Source: Candidatus Hydrogenedentota bacterium (GTDB taxonomy: Bacteria; Hydrogenedentota; Hydrogenedentia; Hydrogenedentales; SLHB01). From it: a stretch of DNA of 58,129 bases. Shown in pieces: positions 40,763 to 50,091 of this stretch. Every line of letters begins with the position of its first letter. Within the stretch, counting starts at the first letter, position 1. The notes below the pieces were generated by a model. The model was not told where the DNA came from. It saw only the letters and a list, made by a program, of their open reading frames with translations, and did no database searches. Where the stretch lies: the NCBI GenBank assembly GCA_016215105.1, contig JACRLJ010000148.1, positions 1 to 58,129 on the forward strand. The letters are read 5' to 3'. Made by a program: the position numbers and the translations under genes.

Positions 40763-42142
40763 ATGACAACCAAAGCAATTACCGACACCACCGAGGCCCA
40801 ACCCACCGGCCTCCCCCAAGACGATTTCGCCCAACAACTCCTCGCCCGCATTCTCCCCGGCGGACGCACGCCCGCAGTCGAGTCCACTCTGTCCACCTCG
40901 TCCACTCCGTCCGCCCCACCCCCGACCCACACCACCCAAGGCACGCCCTGCGCCAAATCCTGGGACGCCCCCTGGATCGCCCAGGTCGAAGCCGCCGAAC
41001 GACGCCTCCAACACCGCATCTGCGGCGCACGCACGCTCAACGGCCCGCCCTGTGAACTCGTATCCGATCACGCCAACGGCCGCTGCCGATACCACGGCGG
41101 TTTCGCCCACACCGGCGCCGCCCCGGGCAACCGCAACGCGGTGATCCACTCGCTCTACTCGCGCCGCCTCCGCACGTGCAGCGACACCTGCCCCATGTGG
41201 GACCGCTGCCCCTATGCGGGAGCCGACATCAAAGCGCTCAAACCCGCCCAGCGCCCGCAGTGTCCCTACGAACAAATGGAATATGACACCGCCCTGACCG
41301 ACGCCCTCGCCCGCGTCGCGACGAATCCCAGCGCCGACTCGCTGCATCTGCACATCGCCCACAGCTTTGCCGCGATACAAGTCTTGTTCAACCGCGCGCT
41401 CAAGGCCCTCAGCGCCGGCGGCTTGACCGACACGGTCGAATCCGTGCGCCTGGCCACCGAAACCGTCGGCGGGTACAAGCACCAGTCAACCAAAGTCGGC
41501 GCCTATCTCCAGGCGTTTACAAAGATCGCCGCTGAATACCGCCGCTTCGCCACGCTGCTCGAACCAAAAAATCCCCATTTCCCCATCGTCTCCAACCGCC
41601 TCAATCACGTCGCGCGCACCCTCGCCGACACCAATCCCGATCCCGATGTCCACGACCTGCTCCACGCCGACGTCGGCGCGGCCTTGAACGAGACCGAAGG
41701 CGCCATCCGCGACTCCGTCGAACGCGCCGCCAGAGGCGAGACCGCCGAGGCCACTGCGGCTTTCGAACGCGCCCGCACACTCGCGAAGCGGTACGAGCAC
41801 TCTGAAACCTATCCGGAAATGGGCATGGCCGGCCCCAAAGACGGGCCAGCTCCCAAGGCTATCGTAGACGCCTTGCACAAGCACCTGAACAGCCCGCCGC
41901 TGCCAAATAGTCAACCCATTGTCGCGCCACAGCCGACGAGTAAGTCCTGCGCCGTGCTCCCGCACACGAATAATCCCACTGCGGCGCGCCCGGCAGATGC
42001 CACGCACACACTCACCTCGGCCGCGTCGGCAGCCAACGGCGTCCTCGTGGACCGCGCGCTTTCTACCCGCGCCAACTCCTGCGACACCCCGCCCCGAGCG
42101 GCCTTCCTCAAACCGCCGCCAAGCGCAGTCGGAGCGCAGTAG
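40763..42142 (+). CDS. HGG-motif Cys-rich protein of unknown function
   Basis: 459 residues. Central region: HRICGARTLNGPPCELVSDHANGRCRYHGG followed by GAAPGNRNAVIHSLYSRRL, resembling the CxxHGG...GNRNAxxHGxYS signature of short phage-related or small-terminase-associated proteins in many bacteria. A second Cys group follows (CSDTCPMWDRCPYAG). N- and C-terminal thirds are Pro/Ala/Thr-rich and probably disordered; the N-terminal Ser/Thr stretch is encoded by GTCCAC-word repeats. AAGGAG lies 8 bases before the ATG. A zinc-binding DNA- or phage-related role is a guess. No phage genes are nearby. Confidence 0.7.
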   Translation: MTTKAITDTTEAQPTGLPQDDFAQQLLARILPGGRTPAVESTLSTSSTPSAPPPTHTTQGTPCAKSWDAPWIAQVEAAERRLQHRICGARTLNGPPCELVSDHANGRCRYHGGFAHTGAAPGNRNAVIHSLYSRRLRTCSDTCPMWDRCPYAGADIKALKPAQRPQCPYEQMEYDTALTDALARVATNPSADSLHLHIAHSFAAIQVLFNRALKALSAGGLTDTVESVRLATETVGGYKHQSTKVGAYLQAFTKIAAEYRRFATLLEPKNPHFPIVSNRLNHVARTLADTNPDPDVHDLLHADVGAALNETEGAIRDSVERAARGETAEATAAFERARTLAKRYEHSETYPEMGMAGPKDGPAPKAIVDALHKHLNSPPLPNSQPIVAPQPTSKSCAVLPHTNNPTAARPADATHTLTSAASAANGVLVDRALSTRANSCDTPPRAAFLKPPPSAVGAQ

Positions 42143-42178
42143 TAGACGTGCCATCCTCGCCGCGTCGCCGGGGCGACA
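42141..42178 (+). repeat. Dispersed repeat related to the 25-bp inverted-repeat arms
   Basis: AGTAGACGTGCCATCCTCGC then CGCGTCGCCGGGGCG, closely related to 26845-26880. It begins at the stop of the HGG-motif gene. A diverged inverted partner may lie at 42247-42276. Confidence 0.65.
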
Positions 42179-42279
42179 CAATCGCGTGCCTGCAGCGAGT
42201 CTACCCAGGAAGCTCAAGCGCCTTCGACAGACTTCTCCACCTGCAAGGCCCCGGCGCCCGGCGAGACATCGCGTCTGCG

Positions 42280-42308
42280 TTGTCGGGTTAAGGCGTCCGT
42301 GATAAACT
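42280..42308 (+). promoter_or_regulatory. Candidate promoter immediately before the AsmA-like gene
   Basis: TTGTCG (42280-42285), 17-bp spacer, TAAACT (42303-42308). The -10 ends 10 bases before the ATG, and no Shine-Dalgarno is present, so the mRNA may be leaderless. Confidence 0.45.
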
Positions 42309-42318
42309 CTTTACAGTT

Positions 42319-45300
42319 ATGACGAACGACAGCGGACAACAAAACCGATTTCAGATCAAGCGGCGGCGGTGGCCGCTTCTGCTTACGGCGGTGGCGGTTT
42401 GCGTCATTGCCCTGTGGGTGGTCGCGGGGTATTTTCTCGACGCTGGGCTTTACAAGCCGATGGTGACCAAAGCCATCGCGAAGGCCACGGGCTTGCCGGT
42501 CACCATTGGCGATCTGAATATTGACGTCTTTCCGGAGGCGCGCGTTCGCGCGAACCGGATCGACATCGGGGAGGGCGACTTTCACGCGTCGGTGGATTCC
42601 GTCAAGGCGACCGTGAGGCTGAAAGACTTGTTTTCGTTGAGGGTTACCATTCCTGAGGTGCGGATTCAAGGCGTGAGCGCTGTCGTCCCGCAGACCCTGA
42701 CCGGGCTTTCCGAGAAATACCATGCGCTCAGATTCGCGTCTTCGCCGGATTCCAATGCGAAAGGGACGAAGGTGAGTATTGGTCTGATTCACACGGAAGG
42801 CGCAAAGATATATCGTGGCGTTGGCCCTACTCCGGTGGCGCTTGTCGACATCGAGGTGCGCGATCCAACATCCCCGGCAATCGCGGTGAAAATGACTTCA
42901 CAATTGCCTTCCTTGGGGCCTTCCCCGCGGCTTACCACCGACCTCACGCTATCTCGCAGCGAGGGCGTGAAAGGAGTCGCTGGAATTCAGGGAACGATAC
43001 GCCTTGACGGAGTCCGGCTCGATGAACTGGCGGAAGGGGAGGGGGCGCCGAAAGCAACGCTGGCGGCGACAGTGACGGTCGATGGCAAGAGTGCGGAAGA
43101 CATCGCGTTTGCCATTGCGGGTCAGGTGACTCCAGAGCCGGGTGAGCCCGCGGCTGTCGAGGCGATTGCGGGACCGTTCACCGCCAAAGCCTGGTGGCAG
43201 AATGACAAACTTATCGTCAACGACCTTGATTGGCGTTCGCCGGGGCTGACGTGGACCGGAGATTTCACGCGGGCTCCCGACGGAGATATCGCGTGCAATT
43301 TCCCGGTGGCGACATTCAACGAGGCCTCGCTGGGCCCGTTGCTGGCGCTGCTGCCCAAGACCGAAGTGCGGCTGCGCGCGTCCACGGGCGCGAAATTGGA
43401 GGCGAAGGACCTTCTGATTGGAATGACCCGGGAAGGCCAGCTTCGCTTCGTCAAAGGGGCGGCGTCGTTCTCCGGTATCGGCGTTGATCACCGTGGCGCG
43501 GAAGCGCTGTCGAGTGTTCGCGGCGGCCTGGAACTCAAGGAAGGCGTTATCCAGATTACCCGCGTTGAAGCGGACGGCATGTCGTTTACGGGGACGGCAA
43601 AGCCCGATCTTGGCGCGCGCACCGTGGCGGTGGATTTGTCGGGCGAGCTCGAGCTGACCCGCAAACGTCTCAGTCCCTTCCTGGAGTTGGAGGCCGTTTC
43701 AAAACTGGGGGGAACGGTTACGTTGAAGCACATCGCCGCGACGTTCGCGCCGGGCCAGGGTGTGCCACCGGACCTGGTTATCGAGGGATCACTCGCAAAG
43801 GGGTCCGCGGAAGTTGAATCGGCGCAGTTCCGGGACAGCGTTTCCGGAATGAAGATGGATTTTGTAACGCGGCCCGAGGCTATATTCACCAACGGTATCG
43901 CGAACTCGAAGATGCTCGGGGCCATTTCCTGCGAAGGCTCGTATCGTTTCAAGACCGGGACTTGGGAAGGAGCCCTGACGACCGATGTTCCGCGCGTGGT
44001 AAGCGCGTTCCTGAAATCTGACGACCAGAAACGCAAGATAGGGCCTATCGTGGCGTCGTATGGCGATGCGCCGTTCAAGGTGACCTGTGTATTGCCACAG
44101 GGCAAGGCGACGGCGGTCACCATCTCCCTAGCTCGTTCCGTTGAGCCGCCGCTACAGGCCGAGGTGCAGTTTACGCGCGGGAAGGAAGGGCTCACGCTTG
44201 GCGCTATCACGGCAACGACCCGGCTGCCGCTAACGGCGTTCGCTCATTTACTGCCGCCGACTATTGTGACTGCGGGCTCCATGCCGATCTCGTTTAGTCG
44301 CTCTCCTCAAGAGCAAGCGTTTCGTGTGCAGGCCGACCTGACCGACTGCACATTGGAGGCCGGCGCTTATGTCTCCAAGAAGAAGGGCGGGGTCTGCAAC
44401 ATCGAGGTGCGGGGCGAGGCGGCGCCGGGGAACTGGACGGCTCAAACGCTTCTTATTGACCTGCTGGGCCAGAAGGTCCAGGGCAAGATGGCCAACGCGG
44501 ACATTGTATTCGACAAGGTTGACCTTCAACTCGAATCGTTGGCGGGTCTGCTGTCGCGAGGCGCGAAGGCCTACGGCCGCGTCACGGGTTCATTCGCCAC
44601 GGCTTTGACGAAGCTGGACTTGAATCTCAATAACGTTGGGCTGTTCCTTACGCCGGAACTTGGGTTGGACTCCATAACGGGGTCAGTAGGTCTGGCGGGC
44701 GGACAGTGGAGCGCTCGTGACCTTCGCGTCAAGAGCGCGAATTCGGACTGTGTCCTGAACGGAGAAACCGAGCCTGCCGGGTGGCGCGGCACGCTCACCG
44801 GCGCCAAGCTCGATGTAAACGCGATACAGGCGCTCGCGGATCAGGCCAAGGCGTTCACGGGGAAGAAGCCGGAAACGAAAGAGGTCGAGCCGTCGAAAAC
44901 GACTGCCGGAAACCTGGTCGTCGAAATCGACTCCGTATTCTACCGCCGCGCCCGCATCGACAAACTGCGCGCGGACGTCCAACTGCTCCCGGCAGTCACG
45001 CATGTTCGCAATTTGAAGGCGCAACCCTACGCCGGCTGGGTGACGGGCGCCCTGGACCTCGTGAAGGCGAACGGCGAAACTCCACCCTACGCAGACATCG
45101 ATCTGACGTTGGACGGCGTCGACGCGCGCATTATCGACGGGCTGTCTACCAAAGAACCGCGAAACTTTACTGGAGCGCTCAGCGGAAAGATCCGGCTGCA
45201 AGTTCCCACTGGCGACGGCGTCGAACCCATCAACGGCGTCACGGGTACCGTGCGAATCACGGGCCAGAACGGGTCCTTGGGCAAAATGGGTCTTGCCACC

Positions 45301-45780
45301 AAAGCGCTTGCGGTCCTTCGGGCGACCGAGTTGATTCGACTGCGCATGCCGTCATTGAAGGACGAGGGACTGCTCTACGACACGTTGGCCTGCTCGGTTG
45401 GAATGGACAAGGGCGTGATGAGTATCGAGAAGTTCGAACTACTCAACACCTCCTTGTCCGCCGAGGCGGAAGGCCGAATTGATTTTCCTCGGTTGGACAC
45501 CGATGTCCGCATCCGGGTGCATCCGCTGGAGGCCGTCACGGGATTGGTCGAGGGAGTTCCGATTCTGGGACAGGCCGTGAATCAAGTCACCAAGCAGGGC
45601 GGACTGCTCCTGGTGGCGAAGGGATCTCCATACGAACCGTCGGTCCGCTTCGAGGGCACCGGCACGACGGAGGCAGTTACCGAAGAGGTCAAAGAGGCCA
45701 CCAAGAAAAGCGGGACAGCGCTCAAAGATACCGTCAAGAAGACCGCCGAAGACGCCATAAACCGGCTCCTCGGGCGGTAG
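42319..45780 (+). CDS. AsmA-family (TamB/DUF748-like) envelope protein
   Basis: 1153-residue protein: cytoplasmic basic start (QIKRRRW), one transmembrane helix (PLLLTAVAVCVIALWVVAGYFL, 20-41), then a long periplasmic beta-rich region. The N-terminal AsmA motif is clear (ATGLPVTIGDLNIDVFPEARVRANRIDIG), and the C-terminal AsmA_2-like region (MPSLKDEGLLYDTLACSVGMDKGVMSIEKFELLNTSLSAEAEGRIDF) is followed by VPILGQAVNQV. AsmA-like proteins are thought to bridge inner and outer membranes and move phospholipids. Its presence agrees with a diderm envelope. No ribosome binding site; a promoter-like sequence ends 10 bases upstream. Confidence 0.9.
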   Translation: MTNDSGQQNRFQIKRRRWPLLLTAVAVCVIALWVVAGYFLDAGLYKPMVTKAIAKATGLPVTIGDLNIDVFPEARVRANRIDIGEGDFHASVDSVKATVRLKDLFSLRVTIPEVRIQGVSAVVPQTLTGLSEKYHALRFASSPDSNAKGTKVSIGLIHTEGAKIYRGVGPTPVALVDIEVRDPTSPAIAVKMTSQLPSLGPSPRLTTDLTLSRSEGVKGVAGIQGTIRLDGVRLDELAEGEGAPKATLAATVTVDGKSAEDIAFAIAGQVTPEPGEPAAVEAIAGPFTAKAWWQNDKLIVNDLDWRSPGLTWTGDFTRAPDGDIACNFPVATFNEASLGPLLALLPKTEVRLRASTGAKLEAKDLLIGMTREGQLRFVKGAASFSGIGVDHRGAEALSSVRGGLELKEGVIQITRVEADGMSFTGTAKPDLGARTVAVDLSGELELTRKRLSPFLELEAVSKLGGTVTLKHIAATFAPGQGVPPDLVIEGSLAKGSAEVESAQFRDSVSGMKMDFVTRPEAIFTNGIANSKMLGAISCEGSYRFKTGTWEGALTTDVPRVVSAFLKSDDQKRKIGPIVASYGDAPFKVTCVLPQGKATAVTISLARSVEPPLQAEVQFTRGKEGLTLGAITATTRLPLTAFAHLLPPTIVTAGSMPISFSRSPQEQAFRVQADLTDCTLEAGAYVSKKKGGVCNIEVRGEAAPGNWTAQTLLIDLLGQKVQGKMANADIVFDKVDLQLESLAGLLSRGAKAYGRVTGSFATALTKLDLNLNNVGLFLTPELGLDSITGSVGLAGGQWSARDLRVKSANSDCVLNGETEPAGWRGTLTGAKLDVNAIQALADQAKAFTGKKPETKEVEPSKTTAGNLVVEIDSVFYRRARIDKLRADVQLLPAVTHVRNLKAQPYAGWVTGALDLVKANGETPPYADIDLTLDGVDARIIDGLSTKEPRNFTGALSGKIRLQVPTGDGVEPINGVTGTVRITGQNGSLGKMGLATKALAVLRATELIRLRMPSLKDEGLLYDTLACSVGMDKGVMSIEKFELLNTSLSAEAEGRIDFPRLDTDVRIRVHPLEAVTGLVEGVPILGQAVNQVTKQGGLLLVAKGSPYEPSVRFEGTGTTEAVTEEVKEATKKSGTALKDTVKKTAEDAINRLLGR

Positions 45781-45908
45781 CGCGACGGTTGGCGCCGAGG
45801 GGTTTCTTTTGTAGTCCAATACCCGGTATTCTTCTTGTCGCCAGTGGGAAAGCCGGGAATGGAGCCTGGCGCAGTCGGCGTCTCTGAACTGAAACCTGGA
45901 GGTTCGTC

Positions 45909-48233
45909 ATGCTTGCGATCTTACTAGCGGGCTTCGCGTTCGCCGTCGAAAAACCGGATGTGATCTGGATGGACAAGCTCGACGCCAAGGAACGTGGCGT
46001 CGCCGTTCCCGAGGGGACCTATGCGGTATGGGTATGGGCCGACGATGACAAGCCCGCCACCATCAGCATCGGCGGGCAGACGCTTACCGCTGCGGCGAAG
46101 CCCAAGAAGGACAAAAAGCCAGGCTACGCTTGGATCAACGCCGGCAATCTCTCCATCACGGCCGGCCAGCCCAATCTCATCCTCGGACCGACCGTGGCGT
46201 CGTTCGCGCTTAGCACGCGGCCGGGATTCGATCCGGCGAAGGCGATGCCGGATATGCGCGTCTTGGACCGGCCCGACGCCGTGCGCGATGAGCGGGCACT
46301 GACCGTCAAGCACACGGACACGGTGTTTACCATGCCGGTCTATCCGGAGCTTCCAAAGTGGGAGACCACCGCAGAGCGCCTTCGGCGGCGCACGTTGGTT
46401 GCGAACGGTCTGTTGCCCATGCCCGAGAAGACCCCCTTGAACGCCAAGATCACCGACCGCGTGACGCACGACGACTATACCGTGGAGAAAGTATCGTTCG
46501 AGGCGCGCCCTGGCTTCCTGGTAACCGGGAATCTGTACCGTCCAGTGGGCAAAGGACCGTTTCCAGGCGTCGTCTGCCCTCACGGTCACTGGGAACACGG
46601 TCGTCTGGAGAATACCGATGTCTGTTCGGTGCCGGGACGCTGCATCACGTTCGCGCGAATGGGAATCGTGGCGTTCAGCTATGACATGGTGGGCTACAAC
46701 GACAGTCTGCAGATCTCGCACGCCCTGAATGACGATAAGGACAAGTTGTGGGCCGTGCATCTCTTCTCGCTGCAACTTTGGGATAGCATTCGCGCGGTGG
46801 ATTTCATCCAGAGTCTGCCCGAAGTGGACCCCGCCCGTATCGGCTGTACGGGCGCCTCCGGCGGCGGCACGCAAACATTCGCGCTGACCGCCGTCGATCC
46901 GCGCATCAAAGTTTCCGCCCCGGTCAACATGATCTCCAGCCGCATGCAAGGCGGGTGCCTGTGCGAGAATGCGCCGATACTGCGCATGGACAACTCGAAC
47001 ATGGAAATCGGCGCCCTCATGGCGCCGCGCCCGATGATCATGGTGTGCGCAACCGGCGATTGGACCCGGGAAACACTGCGCGTCGAGTACCCCGCGATTC
47101 GCAGCATCTATGCGCTCTACCAAAAGACGGAGTGCGTTGATGTTCATCTGGTGAACGCGGGACACAACTACAACAAAGAAAGCCGTGAAGCCGTATATCA
47201 ATTCTTTGGCAAGTGGCTCCTTGGCGAAGAGGAAAGATACAAGAATTTCAGCGAGCCGCCCTTTACCGTCGAGCCGGAAGCCGCGTTGCGAGTATTTCCG
47301 GACAAGAAGGCCCCGGAGGGATATCCGGGCAAGGATCAGGTTATCGCGCAAACGATCGAGGCCAATCGCGCAAAATGGGACGCGATCCTGCCAAAGACCG
47401 AAGGGGACGCCGCGCAATTCCGCACGATATACGGCGCCGCGCTGGCGGATGTCCTCGGAGCCACCGTGCCACGCCCGAATGACATCGCGCCCGAACGAAA
47501 GGGCTACGAGGAACGCGACGGCTACGTCGTCGAGCGTTGGATCTTGCGGCGGCCCGCGGCGGGCGATTCCATTCCCGCAATCCTGTATCGCGGGCGGAAC
47601 ATACCCGTGCAGGACGCCGTGCTTATCGTTCCGGGCGATGGCAAGGCCGGTCTGGCCGATGTCGAGAACGGAGGGCCCGGTCCGCTGGTGAAAGGGCTTA
47701 TCGAGCAAGGTCACGCCGTCATGACCATGGACGCATTCCTGATCGGTGAGCACCACTCCGCTACCGAACGCACGGTCCGAGTGAGTGAAGGGCGGTTCAT
47801 GGACACCTTCCAACCGACGGACACCGCGTACCGCGTGCAGGATGTCCTGACCGCCGCGGCGTATCTGAAGAACCGCCGCGACTTAACCGGCGTCGTTACG
47901 GTGCTTGGGCTTGGACAAGGCGGCATGTGGAGTTTGCTGGCCGCGTCGCTCGACCCGGGGATCGGCAAGGCGCTCGTGGACGCCAACCAATTCAAAAACA
48001 ACGACGACCAGGCGTGGGTGGAAACCTACTACGTGCCGAGCATCCGCAGTATTGGGGATGTGGCTACGGCAGCCGCTCTGATGGCGCCGAGACCGCTATA
48101 TCTGTTCAATACCGGAGCGGCGTTCGACGTGAGCCGAATGCGCCGGGCCTACGATGCCGTGAAGGCGGCGACGCTGACCGTCGAACCGGGCCCGCTCGCT
48201 CCGGACACGATAGCGGGGTTCATCAAGGGCTGA
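45909..48233 (+). CDS. Secreted tandem alpha/beta-hydrolase (acetyl-xylan-esterase-like)
   Basis: 774 residues with a short signal peptide (MLAILLAGFAFAV). After a beta-rich N-terminal domain (to about 150), hydrolase domain 1 (about 170-455) has GNLYRPVGKGPFPGVVCPHGHW, nucleophile Ser in GCTGASGGGTQTF, acid candidate in CATGDW, and His in NAGHNYNKESR: an intact triad of the dienelactone/acetyl-esterase type. Domain 2 (about 530-760) repeats the fold, but its nucleophile elbow reads GLGQGG, with Gln for Ser, so it is probably inactive. GGAGG 7 bases before the ATG. The next gene starts on its stop codon (TGATG). Likely deacylates plant or algal polysaccharides in the periplasm. Confidence 0.82.
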   Translation: MLAILLAGFAFAVEKPDVIWMDKLDAKERGVAVPEGTYAVWVWADDDKPATISIGGQTLTAAAKPKKDKKPGYAWINAGNLSITAGQPNLILGPTVASFALSTRPGFDPAKAMPDMRVLDRPDAVRDERALTVKHTDTVFTMPVYPELPKWETTAERLRRRTLVANGLLPMPEKTPLNAKITDRVTHDDYTVEKVSFEARPGFLVTGNLYRPVGKGPFPGVVCPHGHWEHGRLENTDVCSVPGRCITFARMGIVAFSYDMVGYNDSLQISHALNDDKDKLWAVHLFSLQLWDSIRAVDFIQSLPEVDPARIGCTGASGGGTQTFALTAVDPRIKVSAPVNMISSRMQGGCLCENAPILRMDNSNMEIGALMAPRPMIMVCATGDWTRETLRVEYPAIRSIYALYQKTECVDVHLVNAGHNYNKESREAVYQFFGKWLLGEEERYKNFSEPPFTVEPEAALRVFPDKKAPEGYPGKDQVIAQTIEANRAKWDAILPKTEGDAAQFRTIYGAALADVLGATVPRPNDIAPERKGYEERDGYVVERWILRRPAAGDSIPAILYRGRNIPVQDAVLIVPGDGKAGLADVENGGPGPLVKGLIEQGHAVMTMDAFLIGEHHSATERTVRVSEGRFMDTFQPTDTAYRVQDVLTAAAYLKNRRDLTGVVTVLGLGQGGMWSLLAASLDPGIGKALVDANQFKNNDDQAWVETYYVPSIRSIGDVATAAALMAPRPLYLFNTGAAFDVSRMRRAYDAVKAATLTVEPGPLAPDTIAGFIKG

Positions 48234-49132
48234 TGACCGAACTACGCAACGGCGCCCAGTCGAATCCCGTGGATAAAGTGATCCATATCGCGGACATCCA
48301 TTTTTGGCGCGTCGTCATCAATCCGCTGCGGTTGCTGAACAAGCGATTTCTCGGCAACCTCAATGTCTGGCTGCGCCGCCGCCACGAGTTCGCCATGGAA
48401 CGCGCGGAACTGTTCGCGGACACCGTCGCCGCCGCCGGAATCCGTCACGTGCTTCTTACGGGCGATTTCACGTCCACTTCGATAGACGAAGAATTCGAGA
48501 TGGCGCGGGATTTTGTGCGCGGGTTGCGGCGCCGGGGTATGGAACCCTTCGTCATTCCCGGAAACCATGACCTATACACGTTCGAAGCGGCGCGCCGGAA
48601 ACGCTTCCATCAGTTCTTCGACGAGTTTCTACCGGAAGGAGGCTATCCGTCGCGTGCCGTGCTACCGGGGGGCACGTCGCTCATCTTGACCCCGACGGTG
48701 TGTCCCAACCTGCTCTCCGCGAAGGGCCGGATCAGCGACTCCGAAATCGCCGCTACCCGCCGGCTGCTCGCCGATGGCCCGCCCGCGGCAATCGTCGCCG
48801 GGCACTATCCTGTCTTGCACGCGACCCACGGGTACCACACCGCCCCGTCACGCCGCCTGCGCAACGCGGACCGGCTACGAGCGGCGCTAGGCGAATCGGG
48901 CCGGCGCGTTCTGTACGTGTGCGGTCACGTGCATCGGTTTAGCTATACGGTTGACGACCAATACGCGGACGTGAGACACCTGTCAACAGGCGCGTTCTTT
49001 CTCGAACACGCCAAGCTCGGCCAACAGGGGGAGTTCAGCGAGATTCACGTGTGCGACGACGGCTGGCGCGTGTTTCGACACCGTCACACCGGCGCGTGGG
49101 TCCGCGAGGAAGTTCAGCCGGCTAATCCCTGA
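48233..49132 (+). CDS. Calcineurin-like metallophosphoesterase
   Basis: 299-residue cytoplasmic phosphoesterase with the full dimetal motif set: DIH (IHIADIHFW), GDF (LLTGDFTST), GNHD (VIPGNHDLY), GHYP (VAGHYPVLH) and GHVH (VCGHVHRFS). The motifs resemble the 3',5'-cAMP phosphodiesterase/CpdA-like branch, but substrate is open. The ATG overlaps the preceding hydrolase stop by one base, so translation is coupled. Its 3' end overlaps the convergent permease gene by 11 bases. Confidence 0.9.
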   Translation: MTELRNGAQSNPVDKVIHIADIHFWRVVINPLRLLNKRFLGNLNVWLRRRHEFAMERAELFADTVAAAGIRHVLLTGDFTSTSIDEEFEMARDFVRGLRRRGMEPFVIPGNHDLYTFEAARRKRFHQFFDEFLPEGGYPSRAVLPGGTSLILTPTVCPNLLSAKGRISDSEIAATRRLLADGPPAAIVAGHYPVLHATHGYHTAPSRRLRNADRLRAALGESGRRVLYVCGHVHRFSYTVDDQYADVRHLSTGAFFLEHAKLGQQGEFSEIHVCDDGWRVFRHRHTGAWVREEVQPANP

Positions 49133-50057
49133 GCAGGCCCGCTTTGCGCTTTCGCGAGGTATCGTATAGGACAAGCAGGACGATCAGAGCGCCGATCAGT
49201 ATCTTCTGCCATTGGCTGTCGTAGCCTTTCAGATTACAGAAGTTCACCATGACATTCATGATCAGGGCGCCCGCCAGGGAGCCCGCTACGCCGCCTTCTC
49301 CGCCCATTAAGCTGGCGCCACCCATCACGCACGCGGATATTGAATCCAGTTCCATTCCTTCCGCCGCGGTGCCGTCGGCTGTCCCCAAACGCGAACCGAG
49401 CATAACGCCCGCAAAACCCGCCAGCAGACCGCATAGGGCAAACGCGCCGGTGCGCACGCGGTCTACCGGGACGCCCGACAATCGCGCTCCGGTGGGATTA
49501 CCGCCGGTAGCGTAGAGCGATCGCCCAAATCGCGTGAAGACCAGAATCACAGCGAAAACGACCGCGATTGCGATAGTGATGGCGACCGGTATCCACCATC
49601 CACGCATTCCGCCCAGGAAACGTATACCCTCGTCCAGCGTAATGTGTTGCGCCTTTGAAAGCAGGAGCGCCGCGCCGCGCGCGGCCATCATCATTCCCAA
49701 GGTTGCAATAAACGACGGTATACGGCCTTTGGATACGAGCAGACCGTTCACGGCGCCGCAGAGTAACCCGGTCATCGAACCGAGTACGATCGCAACGGCT
49801 ACCGGCGTATGGTAATCGCGCAGAGCCAGCCCCGCAATGACCCCGCTCAGCGCCGCCACGCTGCCCACTGACAGGTCAATGCCGCCGACGATGATCACCA
49901 GCAACTGGCCAACCGCGACAATCCCGACCACGCTCGTCCGGTAGACAACACTCGTCACATTGCGGGGAGTGCTAAACGCGGGCAGCAGAAACGCCATGAC
50001 GATACACAGCGCCGCCAGGATGAGCAGGGGTGAATGCTTCGCCAGAAAGCGATTCAT
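49122..50057 (-). CDS. Sugar ABC transporter permease (RbsC-like)
   Basis: 311-residue inner-membrane permease of the BPD_transp_2 family: around 8-10 transmembrane helices, with the family motifs VGQLLVIIVGGIDLSVGSVAALSGVIAG and GNPTGARLSGVPVDRVRTGAFALCGLLAGFAGVMLGSRLG. Likely imports a ribose-, xylose- or inositol-type sugar with a cytoplasmic ATPase and a periplasmic binding protein. Neither RbsA- nor RbsB-like gene is in the window. It lies 34 bases after a MocA oxidoreductase gene on the same strand, suggesting import of that enzyme's substrate. Confidence 0.9.
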   Translation of the reverse strand: MNRFLAKHSPLLILAALCIVMAFLLPAFSTPRNVTSVVYRTSVVGIVAVGQLLVIIVGGIDLSVGSVAALSGVIAGLALRDYHTPVAVAIVLGSMTGLLCGAVNGLLVSKGRIPSFIATLGMMMAARGAALLLSKAQHITLDEGIRFLGGMRGWWIPVAITIAIAVVFAVILVFTRFGRSLYATGGNPTGARLSGVPVDRVRTGAFALCGLLAGFAGVMLGSRLGTADGTAAEGMELDSISACVMGGASLMGGEGGVAGSLAGALIMNVMVNFCNLKGYDSQWQKILIGALIVLLVLYDTSRKRKAGLLRD

Positions 50058-50091
50058 AGCATGACTCTCATCAGTCGGGAGAATGGACTTG

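Noticed and set aside
45924-47813. 629-codon minus-strand open frame opposite the tandem hydrolase
   Set aside because: High-GC antisense frame. The plus-strand frame carries the hydrolase motifs and an RBS; the minus frame has none.
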